Notes: a model not told the origin generated them from the sequence alone. A DNA stretch of 8,783 nucleotides from DAOUMU01 sp034409055 (GCA_034409055.1 DAOUMU010000165.1:1-8783), one strand, 5' to 3'. Positions 1 to 7,111 are shown, counted from the first letter of the stretch. Program-made: numbers and translations.

Positions 1-282
1 GTACGGAGTGTGTTCGATGTCCTCGCTGAACCAGATCTCCGGCGGACCTGCTACCCCTGCTTCCATCATGGCCGATTTTAACTCCTCGGAGCTGGCGAAC
101 GCCATCGCTGCATCTACGTCGGGAAATTGGTGCGTCACAATAATGATGTTCGCGTCGCTAGCGTCGCGATGGACGCTGGCCCCGGTGACGCCTTTTTCCT
201 TACGTATCGAGACAAATTTATCGTAGGCGCTTTTCCATTGGTCATAATCACTAACTTTGTGTTTTATAAATATCGTAGCCAT
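1..282 (-). CDS. ABM-like small protein (dimeric alpha/beta barrel fold), C-terminus cut off by window edge
   Basis: Reading leftward from the ATG at 280-282, 94 codons are open to the window edge with no stop. The protein begins MATIFIKHKVSDYDQWKSAY, contains a central IIIVTHQFPDVDAAMAFA segment, and reaches PPEIWFSEDIEHTPY at the edge. This beta-strand, DYxxWK helix, strand, helix pattern ending in (P)DIxF-x-E-(D/E) is typical of small antibiotic-biosynthesis-monooxygenase-like or cyclase-like proteins of about 95-105 residues, so only a few residues are probably missing. No catalytic residues can be assigned and the substrate is unknown. The start is supported by a Shine-Dalgarno TGGAGGT at 292-298, nine bases from the ATG. 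It is probably the last gene of the leftward operon, 156 bp after the membrane protein gene. Family assignment rests on fold-like pattern recognition and is moderate; that the frame is coding is likely. Confidence 0.75.
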   Translation of the reverse strand, partial: MATIFIKHKVSDYDQWKSAYDKFVSIRKEKGVTGASVHRDASDANIIIVTHQFPDVDAAMAFASSEELKSAMMEAGVAGPPEIWFSEDIEHTPY

Positions 283-390
283 TGTCAATAAACCTCCATG
301 TTTTATTGGTGTTGATGAATATATTAACTGCCGATCAATTGCGCAGCCCGCGAAAATCGGGCCTTACCGAGCAAAGAAAAGGGGAACAGC

Positions 391-410
391 TTAAATCATG
401 CACACCTCCT
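391..410 (-). other. Orphan Shine-Dalgarno with a two-codon ORF (Met-Ile-stop)
   Basis: On the minus strand an excellent AGGAGG (405-410) is followed after five bases by ATG (397-399), ATT (394-396) and TAA (391-393). It lies in the 156-bp gap between the membrane protein gene and the ABM-like gene. The ten bases AGGAGGTGTG are identical to those in front of the membrane protein start at 957, so this could be a duplicated or left-over ribosome binding site whose gene was deleted. It could also be a minimal upstream ORF affecting translation of the gene starting at 282. Apart from this, the gap holds a weak 5-bp hairpin (346-362) not followed by a T-run, and the binding site of the next gene. 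No other gene is seen in it. Confidence 0.4.
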
Positions 411-438
411 TTCCGGCCAAGCGCTCAGTATCCAATAG

Positions 439-957
439 CTAGAATGGTGTGTATTGCGCTATCGCCATACCCAGCAGCGCGATGACCAGGAATACCGTTG
501 CAACTTGTCCTACTTGGCCTAATCGGGCGACCAGGGCTTGCATCTGGGTCGCTTGTTCTGGGGTGGGGGGACTACCCTGCGCTTGAATTTCCTGTCCGAT
601 GGTCTGCATCTGCTTGAAGATGCCGCGTATCATCACCACGGCATATATCCAGGCAATCACGCCGGCTATGCTGCCAATGGTGAGGACTATGCCATATCCC
701 GAAAGAATGGCAGAAAAGCGAAACCCCAAAAGAATCCAGTACATGATCAACCCGGACAGCATCGTAAGGGTGGCGGTGGCATAAACCGTCGACAATAGAC
801 GGGTCTTTTGGGTGAGGTATTGCATCGTCTTCTGTCCTTCCGCGCCAGTTGCTTTCACAGTTGGTTGCAGAAAACCGATGTTAAAGAAAGCAAATCCGAC
901 CCAAAATACGCCGCTAAAGATGTGGATAACCCGCAGAACCATGATAAGAATACCCAT
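439..957 (-). CDS. Four-helix integral membrane protein (CopD/DUF2269-like)
   Basis: This is a 172-residue hydrophobic protein of unknown function. Four membrane segments can be drawn at about residues 4-30, 54-78, 86-111 and 149-168. A hydrophilic Gln/Pro-rich loop (about 115-145, with GSPPTPEQA) lies between helices three and four. Helix one carries RVIHIFSGVFWVGFAFF; a His in the first helix followed by a GxxFWxG pattern recalls CopD/DUF2269-type membrane proteins, in which such a His may bind heme or metal, but no metal-binding set is evident here. The ATG at 955-957 has a strong AGGAGG (964-969) six bases upstream; the stop is TAG. It begins 30 bp after the true end of the NmrA-like reading frame (988) and so is very probably cotranscribed with it. 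The coding call is firm, the family name tentative. Confidence 0.82.
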   Translation of the reverse strand: MGILIMVLRVIHIFSGVFWVGFAFFNIGFLQPTVKATGAEGQKTMQYLTQKTRLLSTVYATATLTMLSGLIMYWILLGFRFSAILSGYGIVLTIGSIAGVIAWIYAVVMIRGIFKQMQTIGQEIQAQGSPPTPEQATQMQALVARLGQVGQVATVFLVIALLGMAIAQYTPF

Positions 958-987
958 AACACACCTCCTGATAAAGAAAAGGGCAAG

Positions 988-1857
988 CTAGCTCCCACCC
1001 CCAAAAACTTGGGCAAAATCACGGGCGAACTGCTCGAAAGATCGTGCCGGATGGCCGGTGAGGGTCGCTACGTTATCCGTGGCCCTGTTGGCAAAACCCT
1101 CACTGAAGCCTTCCGATAGCTCTACATAACCTTGGGCAATTCACTCCGGAAGCCCCATGCCGACCATGGACTGTAACGCGGCCTCGCCCGGTACACTCAC
1201 GTACTTGACATCCTTGCCCAGCACTTTCGAGAAGGTGGCGGCAACATCATGAAACGAAATGGCTTCGGGACCGGTCAGGATATAGCTTTTCCCTTCGTGC
1301 CCCGTTCCGGTAAGCACCGCCGCCGCAACATCCACGATGTCTCGGAGGTCGATCATTGCCAGCTTGCCGTCCTTTATATCCCAGTAGATCACGCCATCGG
1401 ACACAATCGTCTGGACCGCCATCATTGTGTTTTGCATGAAAAATGTGGGCTTCAGCAGCGTCCAAGGCAAGCCCGAGGATTTGACCGATTCCTCTGCCTG
1501 GTCGCCCTGCTTAACGATCCGGCTCTTCTCCGATCCCCACATCGAATGTCTGACAATGTGCGAGTTTCCGGCTCGTTTAGCCACGTCAATGATATTTTGC
1601 ACTTGTTGCGCCTGGGTCGGCCCGTTCCAGGTCAACAGATAAATTTTGTCAACGCCCTCGACGGCCGGCTCAATCGTTTCGGGTTGGTCGAGATCACCGA
1701 CGACAACCTCGGCACCCACATCCTTCAATGGTTGGGCTTTCGCCTCGTCTCGCACGAAGGCGCGTACGTCAACGCCCGCGCTGCGCAGCACCGGGACCAA
1801 TCCTGAACCGGTATTCCCCGTTGCCCCTGTCACCAGAACTTTACCTGCATTTGCCAT
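988..1857 (-). pseudogene. NmrA-type NAD(P)-binding oxidoreductase with in-frame TGA at codon 239
   Basis: This is an NmrA/atypical-SDR protein, a family of NAD(P)-binding reductases and redox sensors. It starts MANAGKVLVTGATGNTGSG, giving the Rossmann nucleotide-binding motif GATGNTG at residues 11-17. GLPWTLLKPTFFMQN and a DLRDIVDVAAAVLTG segment, both characteristic of the family, follow. The ATG at 1855-1857 is chosen because AGGAGG (1865-1870) lies seven bases upstream; the open frame runs further up to 1965 but without similarity. A TGA at 1141-1143 stops the frame after GMGLPE. The same frame then continues for 50 codons (IAQGYVELSEGFSEG ... GHPARSFEQFARDFA) to a TAG at 988-990, exactly the expected C-terminal end of the family. 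The full frame of 289 codons matches the usual family length. A TGG-to-TGA change (Trp to stop), a sequencing error, or readthrough are the options. If real, the product loses its C-terminal helices. First gene of the leftward operon. Confidence 0.85.
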
Positions 1858-1909
1858 AGTTGAACCTCCTCGAGTTCTTCTATTTTTGTAACCAACATTT
1901 ATTAACCTT

Positions 1910-1918
1910 AAGATACCA
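1910..1918 (-). promoter_or_regulatory. Candidate extended -10 promoter for the leftward NmrA operon
   Basis: On the minus strand, TGG followed by TATCTT (TGnTATCTT; TATCTT is 1910-1915) matches an extended -10 element with four of six consensus bases. Transcription would start near 1903, about 45 bases before the ATG at 1857. No good -35 box is seen at the usual distance. The proximal direct repeat (1934-1944) lies near that place, which would fit an activator-dependent promoter. Confidence 0.35.
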
Positions 1919-1933
1919 CGCCTCCGCCAGCAG

Positions 1934-1965
1934 ATCGTCAGCACATAGTGTCTCATCGTCAGCAC
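1934..1965. repeat. Two perfect 11-bp direct repeats, 21-bp period (candidate operator)
   Basis: ATCGTCAGCAC occurs at 1934-1944 and again at 1955-1965, identical in all 11 positions, with a 21-bp period, i.e. two turns of the helix. The pair lies in the divergent intergenic region, upstream of both the leftward NmrA-like operon and the rightward regulator gene. Direct repeats on one face of the DNA are typical binding sites for AraC-type activators and for OmpR-like winged helices of SARP/BTAD regulators. The binding protein is not known from the sequence. Confidence 0.6.
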
Positions 1966-2017
1966 TTTTCAGGAATAGGGTCACTCGGTTTCGATATTTC
2001 CCCTCACAGGTTAACGC

Positions 2018-2026
2018 TGTTATAAT
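2018..2026 (+). promoter_or_regulatory. Extended -10 promoter for the BTAD regulator gene
   Basis: TGTTATAAT is a perfect extended -10 element (TGn plus consensus TATAAT at 2021-2026). No convincing -35 hexamer lies 16-18 bases upstream, as is common for extended -10 promoters. The predicted transcription start near 2033 gives a leader of about 40 bases before the ATG at 2075. Confidence 0.6.
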
Positions 2027-2074
2027 CAGCGCGATACAATCGTTCCCTTCCTTTAGGCAAAGATAAAAAGATTG

Positions 2075-5000
2075 ATGACTAATCTGTCTTTGACTTTCCT
2101 TGGCTCTTTTCAGGCGATTCTTGGCAATGAGCCGCTCACCAATTTTCGCTCGGCCAAGGTCCAGGGCCTCTTGGTTTATCTGGCGCTGACGACGCAGCAG
2201 CCGCACGGACGAGATGTACTGGCTGCTTTGTTCTGGCCTGATGAACCCGATGCTGTGGCCAAAAAGAACCTGCGCCAATCGCTCTACCAACTCCGCCAGG
2301 TGTTGGGTGATACTGACTCCCAGCAGGAGGCTTATCTGCTGGTGACCCGGTCAACGGTTCAATTCAGCCCGACCAGCGATTATGCGTTGGATGTGGCGAC
2401 CTTCCTGGCCTGCCTTGACGATGATCAACTGGAGAAAGCGGCAACCCTTTATCGGGGCGATCTGCTGCCCGGTTTCACCTGCGACAGCCTGCCGTTTGAC
2501 GAGTGGCTGCGGCAGGAGCGGGAGCGGCTGCACCGGCTGGCCTTGGACGCCTTGTTCGAGCTGACCGCCCGCAGTCTGACCCAGGCTGACTATAGCGCCA
2601 CCCGAGACTTGGCCCAACGACAACTGGCTTTAGAACCGTGGCGCGAAGAAGCGCACCGGCAATTAATGCAGGCCCTGGCTCTACTCGGTGAACGCAGCGC
2701 GGTCCTGGCCCAGTATGAAGCCTGCCGGGCGGTGTTGAAAGAGGAATTGGGCGTCGAGCCTGCGGCGGAAACCGAAGCGCTGGCAGCCCGTATTCGCGAT
2801 CAACAGCTAGAGCGGACCATGCGACCTGAACTCGCCCGTTCCTTTGAGCGTCGCTGGCTGACGACGCCCTTTGTTGGCCGCAAACATGAATACAGCACGC
2901 TGGTCAGAACCTATCAACGAGCCAAGGGGGGTGGCGCCCAGGTGGTGGCACTGCTTGGCGAGGCCGGGATTGGCAAGACCCGGCTGGTTCAGAATTTTTT
3001 GGAGTGGGCGGCCACGCAAGGCGCTGACATTCTACGCGGCCGGGCCTTTGAAACCAGCGAGGGATTATCCTATCAGGCGCTCACCCACCTGCTGCGCCAG
3101 CGTCTGGAGCGCGAGAATGCGCCCGACGACCTCCTTTCGGATTTGTGGCTAACTCAGCTCACCCGTATTCTGCCGGAGTTGCGGGACCGCTACCCCGACT
3201 TGCCCGAACCGACTCAGGAGACAACCACGGCCCGGCAGCATCTATTCGAAGCAATCACCCGCTTAGGCCAGGCCCTGGCCGACCGTGCGCCGCTGGTCAT
3301 ATTTATTGATGATTGGCACTGGGCCGATGCGGCCTCGCTGGATGTGTTGCACTATGCCGCGCTGCGCTGGGTAGAAGAGCGGACCCCCATCCTGGTACTC
3401 CTGACCCTGCGCCAGGAAGCGCTGACGGAATCACCCGATTTGCAAAGCTGGCTGACCCGCCTCAAACACGATGTCGCCTGCACCCAGTTAAATTTAGCGC
3501 CGTTATCCGAGGCAGAAACGGAGCAACTGATCCGTACGCTGCTCGAGCCGGCAGAAAGCCGCAACGGCGCGCCGCCGGCCGGCGTTGAAAACCCGCCGCA
3601 GTTGACCAGGTTTAGCCACTGGCTATTTGAGGAAACCAACGGTCAACCCTTGTTCCTGACGGAGACCCTCAAGGCGTTAGTTGAGGGAGGAGTGGTTCAG
3701 CCGGAGACGACCTCAGTGGCCTGGCGGGTTGACTGGTCGAAGTTGGACGAGCAGGCGCCAGGGTCGGGGTCACCTATTTTGCCGGGGGTGCGGGAGATCA
3801 TCTGGGGTTGGCTGAATCGCATCACTGCCCCGGCCGGCGAGTTACTGACGGCGGCGGCCGTCCTGGGCCAGGAGGCCTCTTTTGATAACCTCTGCCGTGT
3901 CGCCGGGCTTGAGGAAATTCAGGCGTTGACGGCCCTGGATGAGCTGCTAACCAGACAGTTGTTGCTGGAGTCGGATGAAGCGTTGCCGTCGCTTGGTCGT
4001 GACGTGGTTTACAGTTTTTCCCACCAGAAGGTTGGTGAGGTGGTCTATACCGAGGCCGGGGCCGCCCGGCGGCGGGTTCTGCACCGCCGGGCGTTCGAGA
4101 CGCTGCAAATGACCGCGGCGCCGGCTGCCGAATTGGCCCGCCACGCCCACAATGCCGGCCTATTAATTGAGACCATCCAATATAGCCTCATCGCCGGCAA
4201 TAAAGCGATGGATCTCTTTGCCGTGCGCGTGGCTATCGCCCATTACGAAACAGTACGGCAATTGGTTGAACATAGAGGCTGGCCGGAGGACGTTTCCGGC
4301 GCAGATAGGCAAGACCTTTACGCCAATTTGGGTCGGGCTTACGAACTAACTGAGGCCTGGCCGCAGGCGCAGAATATTTATCAAGCGATGATTGCCTATG
4401 CCCAGACAATCGAAGCCACAACCATAGAGTGCCTGGGCTTAAATCGTCTGGCCACGGTTTACATCAATGGCTTCAAAGACCTACAGCAAGCCACCACGCT
4501 CTTAGAACAGGCACGAACGGTGGCCGAACAGAGCGGGGACCGGCGGGGGCTGGCGGAAACGAAATGGAACCTCTCGATGGCCGCCCATAATGAGCAAAAA
4601 TCTTACCTGGCTCGTCAACACGGCGAAGAAGCCCTGGCCATAGCGCGTCAATTAGGGCATCCCCAATTATTGGCCCGCTGCCTCAATTCACTGGCTTATG
4701 TTTGCGCTCAACTGCGGCAGTGGGACACGGCTGAGGTTTATGCCAATGAAGCCTGTGACCTCTACGCGGCAGCCGGCAATCGAATTATGGAAGCCGACTG
4801 CCAACGGATGGTCGGTTGGAGCCAGATATACGCTGGCCGACCCCGGGATAGTTTAGCCACCCTGCAAGAAACATTGGCTTTCAGCCAACAGATCGAAAAT
4901 TTGTGGGGTGAAGCAGACTGTACCTGGAAGTTGGCTCTCGCCCTGCTGGAATTGGGCCACTATGGTCAGGCCATCAAACTGGCCAGACAGGGAAACAAGC

Positions 5001-5764
5001 AGGCCCGCCTGGTGGGTTTACCGATCATGGTTTTGCTGGTCTTATCAACCTGGGGCGTCGCCCAACGAAGGGTTATGGCCCTGGAGTCGGCTCGGGAAAC
5101 ATTGTTGGAGGTCCTGGCGGAATCCACCGAAAAGGGATTGACCGGTTTTGTGGACTGGATCCTGGCTGAATTATGCGCCGTGTACGCCTTAGCCGGAGAT
5201 TGGGGCCAGGCACACGCTTATGCCAGGCAGCTCTTGCAGGCCCGGAAGGATGAATCGCTGCTGCCCATGGGCTTAACCGGCTGGTACGAGATTGAGGCGC
5301 TCCTGCGCGGCGGCGATAGCGACCTGGCGCGGGCCGAGGTCGAGCGACTGGGTAAGCTTGTGGGTGAACATAAGCGTTTTCGCCTGCCCCTGCTTCGCTC
5401 CCAGGCGGTGTTAGCCCAATGGGACGGCGATATAGATCAGGCCATTGGACATCTGCAGGCCGCTGCCGCCTTGGCCCAGGACGTCGGCCTGCCGGGCGAA
5501 GAATGGTTTATTTTGGGCGCGCTGGGCGCTCTCTATACAGACCGGGGCGATCAAGCAAAGGCGCAGCAAGCCTGGAATGACTCCGCCGCCATCATCCTGC
5601 GCCTGGCCGAAACCATCGATGAGGCAGATTTGCGGGCAGGCTTCCTGGCGGCTGACCCGGTTCGATCCGTCCTGGAGATGAGGCGCCGGCACTGCAACTG
5701 CCCGTCGAGCCAAGCCGGCGGCGCAGTAGGGCACTCCAAAAGTCGGCCAGGCCGTTCAAAATGA
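2075..5764 (+). CDS. BTAD/AAA ATPase/TPR transcriptional regulator (SARP-like, large)
   Basis: This 1229-residue cytoplasmic multidomain regulator starts with a winged-helix DNA-binding domain at about 1-95 (LSLTFLGSF, recognition-helix region KKNLRQSLYQLRQVLG). A bacterial transcriptional activation domain (BTAD) follows at about 100-245 (LYRGDLLPGF, LEPWREEAHRQLMQALA, LGVEPAAETEAL). An AAA/STAND-type ATPase begins at FVGRKHEY, with Walker A GEAGIGKT at about 295-302 and Walker B FIDDWHWAD at about 410-418. From about 680 on the protein is helical with many TPR-like repeats (for example the DLYANLGRAYELTEAWPQA segment), typical of sensor or partner-binding regions. Known relatives couple ATP binding to activation of target promoters. 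ATG at 2075 is preferred over the adjacent TTG at 2072; the Shine-Dalgarno is weak. The conserved end is near residue 1200 (GFLAADPVRSVLE); the last ~25 residues lie antisense to phnE and look like run-on sequence. The effector and targets are unknown. Confidence 0.93.
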   Translation: MTNLSLTFLGSFQAILGNEPLTNFRSAKVQGLLVYLALTTQQPHGRDVLAALFWPDEPDAVAKKNLRQSLYQLRQVLGDTDSQQEAYLLVTRSTVQFSPTSDYALDVATFLACLDDDQLEKAATLYRGDLLPGFTCDSLPFDEWLRQERERLHRLALDALFELTARSLTQADYSATRDLAQRQLALEPWREEAHRQLMQALALLGERSAVLAQYEACRAVLKEELGVEPAAETEALAARIRDQQLERTMRPELARSFERRWLTTPFVGRKHEYSTLVRTYQRAKGGGAQVVALLGEAGIGKTRLVQNFLEWAATQGADILRGRAFETSEGLSYQALTHLLRQRLERENAPDDLLSDLWLTQLTRILPELRDRYPDLPEPTQETTTARQHLFEAITRLGQALADRAPLVIFIDDWHWADAASLDVLHYAALRWVEERTPILVLLTLRQEALTESPDLQSWLTRLKHDVACTQLNLAPLSEAETEQLIRTLLEPAESRNGAPPAGVENPPQLTRFSHWLFEETNGQPLFLTETLKALVEGGVVQPETTSVAWRVDWSKLDEQAPGSGSPILPGVREIIWGWLNRITAPAGELLTAAAVLGQEASFDNLCRVAGLEEIQALTALDELLTRQLLLESDEALPSLGRDVVYSFSHQKVGEVVYTEAGAARRRVLHRRAFETLQMTAAPAAELARHAHNAGLLIETIQYSLIAGNKAMDLFAVRVAIAHYETVRQLVEHRGWPEDVSGADRQDLYANLGRAYELTEAWPQAQNIYQAMIAYAQTIEATTIECLGLNRLATVYINGFKDLQQATTLLEQARTVAEQSGDRRGLAETKWNLSMAAHNEQKSYLARQHGEEALAIARQLGHPQLLARCLNSLAYVCAQLRQWDTAEVYANEACDLYAAAGNRIMEADCQRMVGWSQIYAGRPRDSLATLQETLAFSQQIENLWGEADCTWKLALALLELGHYGQAIKLARQGNKQARLVGLPIMVLLVLSTWGVAQRRVMALESARETLLEVLAESTEKGLTGFVDWILAELCAVYALAGDWGQAHAYARQLLQARKDESLLPMGLTGWYEIEALLRGGDSDLARAEVERLGKLVGEHKRFRLPLLRSQAVLAQWDGDIDQAIGHLQAAAALAQDVGLPGEEWFILGALGALYTDRGDQAKAQQAWNDSAAIILRLAETIDEADLRAGFLAADPVRSVLEMRRRHCNCPSSQAGGAVGHSKSRPGRSK

Positions 5765-6614
5765 ACAGGGCGAAGAACAGAGTCCAAATTTGCTCGTATT
5801 TTAGGGTTTGCAGGCTGAGGAAAATTTGGTGACCTAACCCGCCAGCGCCAATAATCCCCAGTACTGCTGCCGCTCGGATGGCACATTCGAAGCGGTAGAA
5901 GCCGTAGGACAGCCAATCACGAAAGACCTGGGGCAGCAGGGTGTAAGCAAAAGCTTGCGGTGGGGAAACGCCGTTATTTTGCAAAGCCAGCAGTGGTTGG
6001 CGGGGAGTCTCATCCAAGATTTCGGAGAAGACCTTGGCCGTAATCGCGCCGAAAGGAATGGCAATGGCCAGAATAGCTGTTAACGGGTCCAGCCCAATGA
6101 TGTTGACAAAGAACAGACCCCAGATGATTTCGTGGATGGCCCTGAGAACGGCCAGTACTGCCCGTACGATCAACCAGGGCGCTCGATAGCCCCAAAACCG
6201 CTGAGTGTGGTTTGGCCTGGGGAAAAGAGACAGCCACCAGACTTCCGAGGCCAAAATGCCCCCTACGAAGCCGAAGATCAGGCTCAAGAAGATGCCGGAG
6301 ACGGCGAAGGCCAGGGTAGTAATGGTGGCATCCAGGGTCAGACTTAAAAACGCGGGGCTAAGATCAGGGTGTAGGCCGGCCTGAATAAACCGCACTACCA
6401 GCGTCCAGCCCCCTGCGTTGATCAGCTCTTGCCGGAACAGGCCGGCTTGGACTAAAGCCCAAACCACGGCCCCAAAAAAGAGCAAGGTCCATCTCGTTCG
6501 CCTATTGAGCAGAGAGGGACGAGCGATAGGACGAGGCACGGAACTGGTTGCTTTTCGGGGCAGAATCTCTGGCATAGCTTGTTGCTCTCTGGCGAAGCTT
6601 CGCCTCAAATCCAT
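5592..6614 (-). CDS. phnE: Phosphonate-type ABC transporter permease (PhnE family)
   Basis: This 340-residue inner-membrane permease is of the MetI-like/PhnE type, which forms the channel for import of phosphonates or related oxyanions with a PhnC ATPase and a PhnD binding protein. About six membrane segments are visible (roughly 42-60, 95-122, 145-172, 176-196, 243-262, 275-296). The coupling loop at 197-232, SEILDETPRQPLLALQNNGV followed by SPPQAFAYTLLPQV, is the EAA motif that contacts the ATPase. AAAVLGIIGAGGLGHQI is typical of the family. The ATG at 6612-6614 lies two bases after the TAG of the phnC remnant, suggesting former coupling; ATG at 6575 (MPEILPRK) is an alternative. A perfect palindrome GGCGAAGCTTCGCC (6591-6604) lies between the two starts. 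Family similarity ends near residue 301 (LLRRRLG, about 5712). The last ~39 residues run antisense into the regulator gene and look like a lost native stop. With phnC and phnD gone, it is probably not functional unless complemented elsewhere. Confidence 0.88.
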   Translation of the reverse strand: MDLRRSFAREQQAMPEILPRKATSSVPRPIARPSLLNRRTRWTLLFFGAVVWALVQAGLFRQELINAGGWTLVVRFIQAGLHPDLSPAFLSLTLDATITTLAFAVSGIFLSLIFGFVGGILASEVWWLSLFPRPNHTQRFWGYRAPWLIVRAVLAVLRAIHEIIWGLFFVNIIGLDPLTAILAIAIPFGAITAKVFSEILDETPRQPLLALQNNGVSPPQAFAYTLLPQVFRDWLSYGFYRFECAIRAAAVLGIIGAGGLGHQIFLSLQTLKYEQIWTLFFALFILNGLADFWSALLRRRLGSTGSCSAGASSPGRIEPGQPPGSLPANLPHRWFRPGAG

Positions 6615-6616
6615 CG

Positions 6617-6715
6617 CTACGCGCTAATTTTGTACAACGCCTTGATCATCGTCGGAGTTACTTCCTTGGCCGGCGTATCAAACAACATCCGTCCCTGGCG
6701 CAAGCCGATGATCCG
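6617..6715 (-). pseudogene. phnC: C-terminal remnant of PhnC-type ABC transporter ATPase
   Basis: On the minus strand, the frame ending at TAG 6617-6619 reads RIIGLRQGRMLFDTPAKEV, then TPTMIKALYKISA. This is the usual last stretch of PhnC-type ATPases (RI(I/V)GL+xGR(I/M)xFDxP ... LYxI), normally about 250 residues long. Walker A, the signature motif and Walker B are all missing. Directly upstream, near 6716-6722, the sequence passes into the lipoprotein leader of the phnD remnant in another frame. It has no start of its own. Its stop lies two bases before the phnE ATG, as in an intact operon. The reading is a 3' fragment left by a deletion. Confidence 0.75.
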
Positions 6716-6794
6716 GTGTGGCCGCGGCTGATGCGCAGGCGGTCAGTATAAGGGGCAGGATGAACAGGCTGAAGGCAAAGATTTTTTTGATCAT
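6678..6794 (-). pseudogene. 5' remnant of a lipoprotein gene, probably PhnD substrate-binding protein
   Basis: ATG at 6792-6794 follows an excellent GAGGAGG (6799-6805). The first 20 residues, MIKKIFAF...LILTAC, form a lipoprotein signal peptide: two Lys, a hydrophobic core, and lipobox L17-T-A-C20. The mature part is only CASAAATPDHRLAPGTDVV before TGA at 6678-6680. From about residue 26 the DNA is the end of phnC read in the wrong frame. So only the leader of the gene survives. Because phnC and phnE follow, the lost protein was probably the phosphonate-type binding lipoprotein PhnD (about 300 residues); this identity is inferred from context only. The remaining ORF of 38 codons could still be translated into a small lipopeptide. 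Confidence 0.7.
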
Positions 6795-6851
6795 GATACC
6801 TCCTCGCAATAGTTTCTAAAGTTTTTATGGTTTTGCTGGCAGCACCAGATA

Positions 6852-6857
6852 TTAGAC
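6852..6857 (+). repeat. Left flanking direct repeat (target-site duplication) TTAGAC
   Basis: TTAGAC directly abuts the left terminal inverted repeat and is repeated in the same orientation at 7112-7117 directly after the right one, as expected of a 6-bp target-site duplication. It resembles the start of the terminal repeat (TTGGAC), but its same-direction placement on both sides argues against it being part of the inverted repeat. Confidence 0.65.
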
Positions 6858-7111
6858 TTGGACTTTGGACAAAATAATTTAGCACCGTGGATTGAAATGC
6901 CCCAAAATGAGGCCGAAATTCACCAAATCACGGCCTTTTTGGCCGACTGAGACGGATTTGGATAATAACTCGGGGGTCTGAGCAAAATAACTTGTTGCTC
7001 AAACCCCCGAGTTATTATTCGCATCGGCTGTGTTGCTCAAAATTCGGCCATTTTTGCCCAACTTACCTCCATTATAGGGATTTTAACTGATCTAATTTGT
7101 CCAAAGTCCAA
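6858..7111. mobile_element. MITE-like 254-bp palindromic element
   Basis: The ends TTGGACTTTGGACAAA (6858-6873) and TTTGTCCAAAGTCCAA (7096-7111) are perfect 16-bp inverted repeats. Inside them are imperfect subterminal repeats (GGCCGAA at 6911-6917 against TTCGGCC at 7043-7049), a small CGGCC-T5-GGCCG hairpin (6931-6945), and a large central hairpin. There is no coding frame, so it would depend on a transposase made elsewhere, i.e. a miniature inverted-repeat transposable element. A perfect 6-bp direct repeat flanks it. It fills most of the 414-bp gap between the kinase gene and the phnD remnant; the rest of that gap shows nothing recognisable beyond the Shine-Dalgarno at 6799-6805. The parent IS family is not recognised. 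Confidence 0.75.
6962..7018. repeat. Central long hairpin of the MITE-like element
   Basis: Arms 6962-6985 and 6995-7018 (24 bases each, starting ATAATAACTCGGGGG) pair with one mismatch, 6978/7002, around a 9-base loop. In RNA from the minus strand the mismatch becomes a G-U wobble, so the stem is continuous in that direction. No T-run follows on either strand, so it is not a standard intrinsic terminator. It could still fold in transcripts leaving the kinase gene. Confidence 0.85.

Noticed and set aside
346..362. GCCCG...CGGGC hairpin as a terminator
   Set aside because: The stem is only 5 bp and no T-run follows on either strand.
1858..1965. N-terminal extension of the NmrA-like frame to an upstream ATG at 1965
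   Set aside because: The extension is basic, lacks similarity and crosses the probable promoter; the ATG at 1857 has AGGAGG at the right distance and begins right before the Rossmann strand.
6591..6604. Perfect palindrome GGCGAAGCTTCGCC near the phnE start as an operator
   Set aside because: It lies inside the phnE frame between two possible starts, and a 14-bp palindrome alone is not enough to call a binding site.
6658..6885. 75-codon minus-strand open frame across the MITE end and phnD remnant
   Set aside because: It is in a different frame from both the lipoprotein leader and the phnC end, begins inside the mobile element and has no Shine-Dalgarno.
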